From Ardenticatenales bacterium (GTDB lineage Bacteria; Chloroflexota; Anaerolineae; Ardenticatenales; Ardenticatenaceae), in assembly GCA_013812995.1 (NCBI GenBank), contig JACCSL010000348.1, positions 1 to 5,469 on the forward strand: a stretch of 5,469 nucleotides of DNA, read 5' to 3'. The notes beneath the pieces were generated by a model that saw nothing but the letters and a program-made list of their open reading frames with translations, searched no databases and was not told where the DNA came from. This document shows, piece by piece, positions 1 to 5,469 of the stretch; within the stretch, counting starts at the first letter, position 1; the number at the start of each line of letters is the position of its first letter. The position numbers and the translations under genes are program-made.

Positions 1-747
1 GGCAAAGATGCTAGAAGGTAAGTCTGCATCATTGTTTTTTTGAATAATGGTTAAGGCTGTCGGATTTAGGGGATTTGCAAAATAAGGAAACAGTTTGTGT
101 TGCAGCACATTATAACCGAGTTGGTCGGAAATTCCTTTTAGATTTTTGCAGTATCCGTGAGAATCCATTCTTTTTCTTGCCTCATCACTTGCGAGCTCAT
201 AGGCTGGCTCTAAGAGGATCAAAAATTTCCTTGTAACTCGATATAGCTCTCTCAAAATGGGCTCTTCGTTGCCACCATTGGGTTCAATAGAATGGGACGT
301 GTAGACAACATCGACAGAATTATCAAGAAATGGAATATTGAACAGATCCCCCGAACATAGGAGGGTGTTGGTAAGCCCCTTGCTACCAAGCCACCGTTTT
401 GCATAGGCGACTCTTGACCAGCTTAAATCGAATCCATAAGCCCTTATATCGTCAGGTATATTTTGTAGAACACCAGATAGGGTCGTTGCTTCCCCAACAC
501 CCGCTTGAAGAATAGAGTTGGGTTCACACAAAGCAAGAATGATAGAGGCTATTTCGCGCGAATACTCCTCCTTCAATCGCGCTATCTTTTCATCTTGCAT
601 CGCGGCGACATAGCTTCCAGTTTGGAGATCATAGGAAACCTCGATAATTTCACGAGTGTTGTGCTCCACGCCCTGTTCTTTACGCAAGAAGGCGCTGATA
701 TTTTGCCCCTGCCTGTACAACTCTTCTAATTGACGTGGTGTTGTCAT
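1..747 (-). CDS. Class I SAM-dependent methyltransferase, partial (C-terminus beyond window edge)
   Basis: The frame is open from the ATG at 747 to the window edge, giving 249 residues without a stop. The N-terminus (MTTPRQLEELYRQGQNISAF) and a short helical region precede a Rossmann-type methyltransferase domain at about residues 75-185. The glycine-rich SAM loop is QAGVGEATT (81-89), the acidic residue after strand 2 lies in YGFDLSW (104-110), and GDLFNIPF (133-140) with DVVYTSHSIEP (146-156) form the next motifs. Then come LRELYRVTRKFLILLEP (165-181) and NPLNPTALTII (225-235). The layout resembles methyltransferases found in surface-polysaccharide clusters, which can carry a C-terminal zinc-binding segment; that part would lie outside the window. 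The substrate is unknown. GAGAGG sits 3 nt before the ATG. The gene is clearly AT-richer than the rest of the window and uses TTA, ATA and AGA/AGG codons, which suggests acquisition by transfer. It is confidently a methyltransferase; the subfamily is a guess. Confidence 0.85.
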   Translation of the reverse strand, partial: MTTPRQLEELYRQGQNISAFLRKEQGVEHNTREIIEVSYDLQTGSYVAAMQDEKIARLKEEYSREIASIILALCEPNSILQAGVGEATTLSGVLQNIPDDIRAYGFDLSWSRVAYAKRWLGSKGLTNTLLCSGDLFNIPFLDNSVDVVYTSHSIEPNGGNEEPILRELYRVTRKFLILLEPAYELASDEARKRMDSHGYCKNLKGISDQLGYNVLQHKLFPYFANPLNPTALTIIQKNNDADLPSSIFA

Positions 748-809
748 ATGCCTCTCTTTACCGATTAAGAGCCTGCGATTAAATTTCGCTCCTTGTTTGG
801 AAATAGACG
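748..809. other. 62-bp gap between the unknown protein and the methyltransferase
   Basis: This gap separates the tightly packed three-gene operon from the methyltransferase on the same strand. On the minus strand it holds AAGGAG (794-789), an AT-rich AAATTTAAT stretch and, next to the start codon, GAGAGG as ribosome binding site. I see no convincing rho-independent terminator or sigma70 promoter. Base composition changes here from GC-rich to AT-rich. Read-through from the operon is possible but not shown. Confidence 0.5.
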
Positions 810-1487
810 CTAGGCCAGGAGGCCACGAATCAGGGCCTCGCAGAGTGGCTGCGCGACGGTCTCGCAGAGTGTTTTCATGTAGCGGGCAGCGGGGCAGGCC
901 AGCGAGGTGTCGAGGACATAATGTACCTCATCGGCGACCCGCACCTCCATCCCGACACGCCCGTAGGCGTCGTTTAGCATACGGACCTCGAAACGATGGT
1001 TGCCGTGCTCGTAAGGATGGACCGTAAACGAGACGCGCGCGGTGCCATCCAGCCAGTTGTGGTAGAGGGCCGAGAAGTCGAATGCCTCACGAATCTGCTC
1101 CGGGTCAGCATGGTGGGTGTAGGCCAGCAGAACCAGGTGACTGGCGACGCTCTGGAGGACATTCTCGAAGCCCGCCACCGCGTACTCTACCTCGACGTCC
1201 CGCAGCCCGACCTGCGCGTTGGCCTCGTCGAACTCGCGATGAAAGAGCGCCGTCAGCCGCTCGACCTCGCGCAGCAAGTCTGATGCTTTGACCAGGGCAG
1301 GGACCGCCGCCACCACCCGCGCCTGGAGCGTAGCGAGGGCCTCCCGCGAGCCATCCATCGTCCCGAGTCCGTCCCATTCCTTGGGCTCGAAGTAGGCCAC
1401 CCCGAAGCTCTCGGGCAGCCCCCACTGCCGCCGGAAGGTTCCCAGCGGCTCCAGGGTGCGTCTTTGATTCTCGATCAACAATTCCAT
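810..1487 (-). CDS. Uncharacterised 225-residue protein, last of a three-gene operon
   Basis: I do not recognise this family. The frame runs from an ATG 7 bp after the stop of the carboxylase gene to a TAG at 812-810. The spacer together with that stop gives an AGGGG-like ribosome binding site, so translation is probably coupled. The protein has no signal peptide, membrane segment or cysteine cluster. Residues 46-90 look like a long amphipathic helix (SREALATLQARVVAAVPALVKAS onward), and 100-125 look like a second (EYAVAGFENVLQSVASHLVLLAY). Residues 151-193 look like alternating beta strands (RVSFTVHPYEHGNHRFEVRM, then VGMEVRVADEVHYVLD), and a C-terminal helix follows (ARYMKTLCETVAQPLCEALI, 201-220). 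It is probably a soluble cytoplasmic alpha/beta protein. High GC at third codon positions and the operon position support a real gene. A role tied to the carboxylase or phosphatase is only inferred from position. Confidence 0.85.
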   Translation of the reverse strand: MELLIENQRRTLEPLGTFRRQWGLPESFGVAYFEPKEWDGLGTMDGSREALATLQARVVAAVPALVKASDLLREVERLTALFHREFDEANAQVGLRDVEVEYAVAGFENVLQSVASHLVLLAYTHHADPEQIREAFDFSALYHNWLDGTARVSFTVHPYEHGNHRFEVRMLNDAYGRVGMEVRVADEVHYVLDTSLACPAARYMKTLCETVAQPLCEALIRGLLA

Positions 1488-1494
1488 GAGACCC

Positions 1495-3105
1495 CTACAT
1501 GCGGAAGACCCCCCACTGCGTGTCGGGGATGGGCGCGTTCAGCGTGGCGCTGAGGGCGAGGCCAAGTGCGCGGCGTGTGTGGGCAGGGTCGAGGATCCCA
1601 TCGTCCCAGAGGCGCGCGGTAGAGTAGTAGGGATTCCCCTCCTGCTCATACTTGTCCAGGATGGGTTGCATGAACTCGGCCTGCTCGTCGGGCGTCATTA
1701 GCGGCTGTGCCTGGCGCGCCAACTGATCCTGCTTGATCGTCAGCAGTACGTTCGCCGCCTGCTCGCCGCCCATGACCGAGATGCGCGCGTTCGGCCACAT
1801 CCAGAGGAAACGGGGGCTGTAGCCACGACCGGCCATGCCATAGTTTCCCGCACCGAAGGAGCCGCCAACAATCAGCGTGAGCTTTGGCACCGCCGCGTTG
1901 GCGACCGCGCTGACCAGCTTGGCCCCATCCTTGGCGATGCCGCCCGACTCGTACTCGCGCCCCACCATGAAGCCGGTAATGTTTTGCAGGAAGAGAAGCG
2001 GAATCTTGCGCTGAGCGCATAGCTCGATGAAGTGCGCGCCCTTCAAGGCGGACTCGCTGAAGAGAATCCCATTGTTGGCGATGATGCCGATAGGGTACCC
2101 GTAGAGCCGCGCCCAGCCGCAGATGAGTGTCGTGCCGTAGTTTTGCTTGAACTCACGGAAGCGCGAGCCGTCCACGAGGCGGGCAATCACCTCGCGCACA
2201 TCGTAGCTCTGCTTGAAGGTGGGCGGAATCACGCCATAGAGCGAGTCCGGGGGATAAAGCGGCTCCTCGGGGGGCGCGACATCCTGCTCGACTCGTTTGC
2301 GGGTGTTCAGCCCTGCCACGATGTCCCGCACAATCTGGAGCGCGTGCTCATCGTCCAGCGCAAAGTGGTCGGCCACGCCGGAGACGCTGGTGTGGACCTC
2401 GGCCCCGCCCAGCTCCTCCGCTGTGACCTCCTCGCCCGTGGCCGCCTTGACGAGCGGCGGCCCCGCCAGGAAGATCGTCCCCGTGCCTTTTACGATGATA
2501 GTCTCATCGCTCATCGCCGGGACATACGCGCCGCCCGCCGTGCAGGAGCCCATGACAGCCGCGATCTGGGCGATGCCCTTGGAACTGAGGCGCGCCTGGT
2601 TGTAGAAGATGCGCCCGAAGTCATCCACATCAGGGAAAACCTCGTCCTGCATGGGCAGGAAGGCCCCACCGGAATCCACGAGATAGATGCAGGGGAGGTG
2701 ATTTTCCTCCGCGATGGTCTGCGCGCGCAGGTGCTTCTTCACGGTCAAGGGGTAGTAGGAGCCGCCCTTCACCGTCGCATCGTTCGCGACGATCAGACAC
2801 TCCCGCCCCTGCACCAGCCCAATACCCGTGACGATGCCTGCCGCCGGGGTCGCAGAGTCATAAACCTCGTGCGCGGCCAGGGGCGAGAGTTCCAGAAAGG
2901 GCGCGCCGGGGTCGAGCAGGCGGTCGATGCGGTCACGCACGAACATCTTGCCCTGCTCGCGGTGCCTCTCCTGGTAGCGTGGGCCACCCCCCTGCCGCGC
3001 CTCGGCCAGGTGCTGGCGAAGCTGAGCAGAGAGCCGCTGATTGTGCTCGTAGTTGCGCTGATACTGCTCGTCGCGCGAATTTAGTTGGCTTTCGAGGATT
3101 TCCAT
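1495..3105 (-). CDS. mccB: Methylcrotonyl-CoA carboxylase, carboxyltransferase (beta) subunit
   Basis: This 536-residue protein matches the usual length and end-to-end layout of the MCC beta subunit, which moves carboxylate from carboxybiotin to 3-methylcrotonyl-CoA in leucine breakdown. Two crotonase-like halves are visible. The N-terminal half includes [17 protein letters not shown] (137-153) and the oxyanion-hole loop [16 protein letters not shown] (186-201). The C-terminal half has [18 protein letters not shown] (372-389), IAKDGAKL (390-397), the second oxyanion loop [19 protein letters not shown] (414-432) and [19 protein letters not shown] (433-451). The C-terminus WGVFRM is typical of MCC beta. 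The closely related geranyl-CoA carboxylase beta subunit cannot be fully excluded, but propionyl-CoA carboxylase and AccD fit less well. It has no biotinyl domain, so it needs a biotin-carrying alpha subunit, which is not in this window. The ATG lies 5 bp after the phosphatase stop, with GGAGAG inside the end of that gene, so the genes are co-transcribed and probably coupled. Confidence 0.95.
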   Translation of the reverse strand: MEILESQLNSRDEQYQRNYEHNQRLSAQLRQHLAEARQGGGPRYQERHREQGKMFVRDRIDRLLDPGAPFLELSPLAAHEVYDSATPAAGIVTGIGLVQGRECLIVANDATVKGGSYYPLTVKKHLRAQTIAEENHLPCIYLVDSGGAFLPMQDEVFPDVDDFGRIFYNQARLSSKGIAQIAAVMGSCTAGGAYVPAMSDETIIVKGTGTIFLAGPPLVKAATGEEVTAEELGGAEVHTSVSGVADHFALDDEHALQIVRDIVAGLNTRKRVEQDVAPPEEPLYPPDSLYGVIPPTFKQSYDVREVIARLVDGSRFREFKQNYGTTLICGWARLYGYPIGIIANNGILFSESALKGAHFIELCAQRKIPLLFLQNITGFMVGREYESGGIAKDGAKLVSAVANAAVPKLTLIVGGSFGAGNYGMAGRGYSPRFLWMWPNARISVMGGEQAANVLLTIKQDQLARQAQPLMTPDEQAEFMQPILDKYEQEGNPYYSTARLWDDGILDPAHTRRALGLALSATLNAPIPDTQWGVFRM

Positions 3106-3110
3106 AACGA

Positions 3111-4286
3111 CTACAACTCTCCGCTCATATTTTCCATCCCCTCTCCAATATCCTCGGCGGGTGGGGGCGGGGCTGTTTCTTCGGTGTCCTCAGGCAGGTC
3201 AAGGTAAGGAACCTCGGTGGGTTCATCGCTCTCCACAAGGGTATTAGGCGCGGCCAGCGGCTCGGTGATGAAGCGCGGCCTGGGCATGGCCTCCGTCGTC
3301 TGCTCGGCGCTCAGGGCGAGGTCGTCCTGGCTTTCTGTTGTGCCCTCCATAGTGTCTTCCACCCCGACTTCCAGCACCACGGCCGTCATGTCATCCTGCG
3401 TGGCGCGCATGTTGTACGGTTTGGAGAGCTCGTTCGCGTCGGGGAAACGAGGTAGCACGCAGCGCTGCATGGACAACTCGATGACCACCTGGGCCGGGTC
3501 ATCGGGGTAGGAGAGCATGTTGGAGAGTTCATCCAAACTCATGTTCGAGTAGGCCCCGTCGCTCAATAAAGCGATGCGGTCGCCGACCACAAGCTTGATG
3601 GCACTCCAGCCGGTCTCGGGGCAGGTTCCATCCACGCCCAATGCCCCGAAAATATTCTTGTCGAAGAAATAGCGCATCACCTTCTGATCCATCATCTCGG
3701 TGAGGTTGACGCCATCGAAGTGATCGATGGCCTGCGCGATGCGCACCGCGTCGTCCTCCGAGATCACGCCATTCATTCGCTCCCACGTCAGCAGATCCTG
3801 ATCCTCCGTGATCTGGATGAGCCCCATATCGTCCTTCAGAGCGTAGCCGTGGGTATCGCCATGCTGCGCGGCGATGGCTCGGGTACCCGCATCGCACATG
3901 GCGACGAGGGTCATGGCAGCCCCCACGCTGGTCTCATCGACGCTCTTGCCATCAGGGTTTTCTTCGGGGGGTACCTTGCCGGACCAGTTCAGATCCTGCC
4001 AGAGGCGCGCATTGATTTCTTCGATGACCTGACGCAAGACGACTTTGGCCTCTTTCATGGATAGCAAGCCATCCCACGCATCAAGACGCTCTGCCAGAAT
4101 CTTGGAGGCCAGCGACGAGGCGTGCTCGCCCCCCACATCTCCATGCGCCGTCCTGCGCCGATAGCCGCCCATTCCATCAATGACGGCTGCCGCGCGACCG
4201 CTGGCGGCAACCCACAGATTGTCTTCGTTTCGGTCCGGGTGGGTCGGGCTGGGCACTGTTGCCACCCAACTTTTAATCCATTTCAC
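3111..4286 (-). CDS. PP2C-family (PPM) Ser/Thr protein phosphatase with acidic C-terminal tail
   Basis: The 391-residue product is a metal-dependent protein phosphatase that would remove phosphate from Ser/Thr residues. The motifs occur in family order: DRNEDNLW (18-25, metal ligands E21 and D22), AVIDGMGGY (34-42, D37 and G38), [11 protein letters not shown] (120-130), [10 protein letters not shown] (141-150), [13 protein letters not shown] (237-249, with D243) and [12 protein letters not shown] (296-307, with D298). In the last motif the usual DN is DD. A basic stretch, YRRRTAHGD, follows the DGMGG motif. The catalytic domain ends near residue 308. The last 80 or so residues are acidic and rich in Pro and Thr (for example [20 protein letters not shown], 363-382), probably disordered. 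There is no membrane segment, so it should be cytoplasmic. The start is GTG: GAGG lies 6 nt upstream, and the in-frame sequence reads [20 protein letters not shown]. It is the first gene of the leftward operon and diverges from the FHA-like gene, a pairing common in phospho-signalling loci. Confidence 0.93.
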   Translation of the reverse strand: MKWIKSWVATVPSPTHPDRNEDNLWVAASGRAAAVIDGMGGYRRRTAHGDVGGEHASSLASKILAERLDAWDGLLSMKEAKVVLRQVIEEINARLWQDLNWSGKVPPEENPDGKSVDETSVGAAMTLVAMCDAGTRAIAAQHGDTHGYALKDDMGLIQITEDQDLLTWERMNGVISEDDAVRIAQAIDHFDGVNLTEMMDQKVMRYFFDKNIFGALGVDGTCPETGWSAIKLVVGDRIALLSDGAYSNMSLDELSNMLSYPDDPAQVVIELSMQRCVLPRFPDANELSKPYNMRATQDDMTAVVLEVGVEDTMEGTTESQDDLALSAEQTTEAMPRPRFITEPLAAPNTLVESDEPTEVPYLDLPEDTEETAPPPPAEDIGEGMENMSGEL

Positions 4287-4309
4287 AGTAAACCTCGCTG
4301 GGGTTTTGC

Positions 4310-4367
4310 GCGTAAAGCGGGAATACTTTCAAGCGTAATGCGTAATCCGTAAAACGCAAAGCGTAGA
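4310..4367. repeat. Degenerate 7-bp tandem repeat (GCGTAAT-like)
   Basis: Five head-to-tail heptamers fill 4333-4367 exactly: GCGTAAT, GCGTAAT, CCGTAAA, ACGCAAA, GCGTAGA. A further GCGTAAA lies at 4310-4316, out of phase with the array. On the minus strand the array reads as runs of TTACGC/TTACGG. Short repeats of this style occur between genes in several Chloroflexota genomes as I recall them; that comparison is from memory. Its role is unknown. It lies upstream of the plus-strand promoter and within the probable 5' leader or promoter zone of the phosphatase operon. Confidence 0.65.
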
Positions 4368-4402
4368 GGTGAGCCAATCGGCGCATAGTTATCGCGGCTC
4401 CA

Positions 4403-4431
4403 TTGACGTTCCAACCGACAGACGATATGCT
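4403..4431 (+). promoter_or_regulatory. Sigma70-type promoter for the FHA-like gene
   Basis: TTGACG (4403-4408, five of six consensus bases) and TATGCT (4426-4431, four of six) are separated by exactly 17 bp. Transcription should start near 4438, giving a leader of about 75 nt before the ATG at 4513. The prediction rests on consensus match and position only. Confidence 0.55.
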
Positions 4432-4450
4432 CTGTACATATCTGTACATA
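4431..4450. promoter_or_regulatory. Perfect tandem TCTGTACATA repeat, candidate operator
   Basis: TCTGTACATA is repeated twice without a gap. Each copy contains the palindrome TGTACA (4433-4438 and 4443-4448), so the two dyads are 10 bp apart, close to one helical turn, and would face the same side of the DNA. Between them lies the dyad TACA-N4-TGTA (4435-4446). The array starts at the last base of the predicted -10 box and covers the expected transcription start, a typical place for a repressor site. No regulator can be named. Confidence 0.45.
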
Positions 4451-4470
4451 GATGGACGATGACACAGTAG

Positions 4471-4496
4471 TTGAGGCAAAACTCAATTTAAAATTG
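4471..4496 (+). repeat. Two overlapping small dyads in the leader of the FHA-like gene
   Basis: TTGAG (4471-4475) can pair with CTCAA (4482-4486) across a 6-nt loop. CAATTT (4484-4489) and AAATTG (4491-4496) form a second perfect dyad around a single A. The two share CAA (4484-4486), so as RNA they would exclude each other, and the second ends at the first G of the ribosome binding site. The stems are short and AT-rich, so a DNA-binding site or chance is as likely as an RNA switch. Confidence 0.3.
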
Positions 4497-4502
4497 GGAG
4501 GA
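4496..4502 (+). promoter_or_regulatory. Ribosome binding site of the FHA-like gene
   Basis: GGGAGGA, a strong Shine-Dalgarno match, ends 10 nt before the ATG at 4513. It fixes that start and the N-terminal cysteine motif that follows. Confidence 0.75.
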
Positions 4503-4512
4503 AAGTAAACGT

Positions 4513-5319
4513 ATGGCTCATACCACGACATGCCAAAGCTGCGGGGCGCTAGACCAGGAGGTAGGTAAATTCTGCGAGCAATGTGGAACGAGAGTCGAAG
4601 ATCAAGTCAGTGCTGTGCCCGCAGGGGATGCTGGGGCCAGCACCGTTGATGCAGGGACGCCACCCGCAGATAGTGCCGATGCGGGCCTGGATGACATCCT
4701 GGGGCCGAGTGCCGATCCCATTCTGGACCCCAGCGCCGATGCGGGCCTGGATGCGCCCGTGGATGCTGGCGCGACCCCCCCGGTTGCGGGAGATAACGGT
4801 GGCACAACTCCAACCACAGGGGATACCAGCGCCACTCCCCCAGCCACAGGGGATGCAGGCGCAACGCCCATTGCCACGGTTCCAGTTGACAAGAACGCCA
4901 CCATGCGTTTTATCCGGCTGGAGAATGGGGTGTTGAACCGCGACCATGTCTTCGATGTTCCGCTGGGCTCGCGTCTCCTGCTGGGACGTACCGACCCGGC
5001 GAATGGTGTTTTCCCCGAGGTGGATCTAACGATGTGGTCCCAGCGCGTGGTCACGCCGGATGGGGCGCTGTACACGATTCACCGCCGCCAGTGCTATATT
5101 TCCCGCGACGATCAGGGCGTGGTCTGGGTCGTGGATTGCCCAGAGTATGTGGGGGATACGATGGTTTCGCCCGTTGGCACGGCCCAGTTCCGCACCATTC
5201 CGGCGTTGGCCGGGGAGCGGGAGAGCAATGATGAGGGTTCTATCCGGCTGGAGGTCGGCGACCGCATCCTCATGGGCCAGGGTGAGGGCATGCTCATCTT
5301 CCAGTTGATGCAGGTGTAA
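4513..5319 (+). CDS. Zinc-ribbon protein with low-complexity linker and FHA-like domain
   Basis: The 268-residue product has three parts. Residues 7-24 form a zinc ribbon with CQSC and CEQC (C7, C10, C21, C24). Residues 31-128 are a probably disordered Ala/Asp/Gly/Thr/Pro linker with internal repeats. Residues 131-268 look like a forkhead-associated (FHA) beta-sandwich: FDVPLGSRLLLGRTDPANGV (147-166), FPEVDLT (167-173), YTIHRRQCYISRDDQGVVWV (187-206) and a final strand pair with LEVGDRILMGQGEGMLIFQL (246-265). FHA domains usually bind phosphothreonine peptides. Here the GR pair (158-159) is kept, but the usual S-R-R-H turn reads H-R-R-Q and no clear N-G-T turn is seen, so phospho-binding is doubtful. 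There is no signal peptide or membrane segment. A strong ribosome binding site and its own promoter support the start. It diverges from the PP2C gene and is followed by a probable membrane-protein gene, so a role in Ser/Thr phospho-signalling or as a scaffold is inferred. Confidence 0.88.
   Translation: MAHTTTCQSCGALDQEVGKFCEQCGTRVEDQVSAVPAGDAGASTVDAGTPPADSADAGLDDILGPSADPILDPSADAGLDAPVDAGATPPVAGDNGGTTPTTGDTSATPPATGDAGATPIATVPVDKNATMRFIRLENGVLNRDHVFDVPLGSRLLLGRTDPANGVFPEVDLTMWSQRVVTPDGALYTIHRRQCYISRDDQGVVWVVDCPEYVGDTMVSPVGTAQFRTIPALAGERESNDEGSIRLEVGDRILMGQGEGMLIFQLMQV
4675..4753 (+). repeat. 60-bp-period direct repeat in the linker of the FHA-like gene
   Basis: A 19-bp stretch, GCCGATGCGGGCCTGGATG, occurs at 4675-4693 and again at 4735-4753, exactly 60 bp (20 codons) apart. 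It encodes SADAGLD at residues 54-60 and 74-80, with a third SAD at 66-68. This points to growth of the linker by in-frame duplication. Confidence 0.8.
4814..4854 (+). repeat. 30-bp-period direct repeat in the linker of the FHA-like gene
   Basis: CCACAGGGGAT occurs at 4814-4824 and 4844-4854, 30 bp apart. It matches a 10-residue protein repeat, TPTTGDTSAT then PPATGDAGAT (from residue 99). It is a separate repeat family from the 60-bp one upstream. Confidence 0.7.
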
Positions 5320-5323
5320 CCCT

Positions 5324-5337
5324 TGCCCGTGCGGGCA
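5324..5337 (+). other. Small GC-rich hairpin between the two plus-strand genes
   Basis: TGCCC (5324-5328) and GGGCA (5333-5337) can form a 5-bp stem with a GTGC loop just after the stop codon. No T-run follows, so it is unlikely to be a full rho-independent terminator. It could stabilise the upstream message or weakly lower read-through. Confidence 0.35.
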
Positions 5338-5353
5338 TCCGAAGAGGTGTGAG

Positions 5354-5469
5354 ATGGAAAGTTCATTACGCAAAGATCTGCTAAAAGAGGCCGTACGCAT
5401 CCAACTGGAGCGAAATGGGCTGCTTGGGGGCGGGGCGCTCGTCCTGACGGCAGTGGTGCTAACCGGCCT
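5354..5469 (+). CDS. Probable membrane protein, N-terminal fragment (cut by window edge)
   Basis: An ATG at 5354 opens a frame that runs to the window edge (38 complete codons). GAAGAGG lies 6 nt upstream as a good ribosome binding site, and the gene starts 34 bp after the FHA-like gene, so the two are probably co-transcribed. The product begins with a charged, amphipathic segment (MESSLRKDLLKEAVRIQLER) followed by a hydrophobic stretch (NGLLGGGALVLTAVVLTG), which looks like the start of a transmembrane helix. There is no signal-peptidase site in view. I do not recognise the family from so short a piece. Confidence 0.6.
   Translation, partial: MESSLRKDLLKEAVRIQLERNGLLGGGALVLTAVVLTG

Larger units (their letters stand above)
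4287..4512. promoter_or_regulatory. Divergent control region between the two operons
   Basis: This 226-bp stretch has no gene. It carries the ribosome binding site of the phosphatase on the left (AGCGAGG on the minus strand), a degenerate 7-bp tandem repeat, a plus-strand promoter, a tandem TCTGTACATA repeat, a small AT-rich dyad, and the ribosome binding site of the FHA-like gene on the right. It is less GC-rich than the coding regions. I could not pick a convincing minus-strand promoter for the phosphatase operon. Minus-strand frames across the region look like translations of the repeat and not like genes. Confidence 0.75.

Noticed and set aside
505..729. 74-codon plus-strand open frame
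   Set aside because: It is antisense to the methyltransferase gene, whose motifs are clear, and has no ribosome binding site or family resemblance.
813..824. GGCC-AGGA-GGCC inverted repeat near the end of the 225-residue gene
   Set aside because: It lies inside the coding end, has only a 4-bp stem and no T-run, so it is not supported as a terminator.
2032..3084. 350-codon plus-strand open frame
   Set aside because: It lies wholly antisense to the carboxylase gene, has no recognisable domain and an Arg/Ala/Leu-rich composition expected from the opposite strand of a GC-rich gene.
4279..4281. ATG as an alternative start for the phosphatase
   Set aside because: It is out of frame with the PP2C motifs; the GTG at 4286 is in frame and has GAGG at a normal distance.
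4273..4531. Two minus-strand open frames of 68 and 82 codons in the divergent region
   Set aside because: They cross the 7-bp repeat and the promoter and overlap both flanking gene starts. Their sequences are translations of repeats, without coding character.
4549..5075. Several antisense and out-of-frame open frames over the FHA-like gene linker
   Set aside because: They arise from the repetitive GC-rich linker and have low-complexity products. The zinc-ribbon and FHA-like frame explains the region.

Overview
The window looks like chromosomal DNA from a fairly GC-rich bacterium. The mix of a methylcrotonyl-CoA carboxylase subunit, a PP2C-type phosphatase with a long acidic tail, and a zinc-ribbon/FHA-like protein, together with short 'GCGTAAT' intergenic repeats, suggests a Chloroflexota-type organism. 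That placement is an inference from style and recollection, not from a marker gene. I see no rRNA, tRNA, CRISPR array, transposase or insertion sequence.

Layout: two transcription units diverge from a control region at about 4287-4512. The leftward unit (minus strand) holds, in order of transcription, a PP2C-family Ser/Thr phosphatase (4286-3111, GTG start), the carboxyltransferase (beta) subunit of methylcrotonyl-CoA carboxylase (3105-1495), and an unrecognised 225-residue protein (1487-810). The gaps between them are 5 and 7 bp, so they almost certainly form one operon. After a further 62 bp comes a SAM-dependent methyltransferase on the same strand (747-1), cut by the window edge. It is much richer in A+T than the genes before it and may have a separate origin. 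It is absent from simple start-to-stop ORF lists because its stop lies outside the window.

The rightward unit (plus strand) holds a protein with an N-terminal four-cysteine zinc ribbon, a low-complexity Ala/Asp/Thr/Pro linker and a C-terminal FHA-like domain (4513-5319). After 34 bp it is followed by the first 38 codons of what looks like a membrane protein (5354 to the right edge). The divergent region contains a good sigma70-type promoter for the rightward unit, a perfect tandem repeat of TCTGTACATA lying over the expected transcription start, a five-unit 7-bp tandem repeat, and a small AT-rich dyad next to the ribosome binding site.

Taken together, the PP2C phosphatase and the divergently transcribed FHA-like protein look like a Ser/Thr phospho-signalling locus, though no kinase is visible. 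The carboxylase subunit belongs to leucine degradation. Its place directly behind a phosphatase and without its biotin-carrying partner is the most unusual point of the gene order. The FHA-like domain appears to lack the Ser and His that normally define phosphothreonine binding, so it may be a structural or non-phospho-binding variant.
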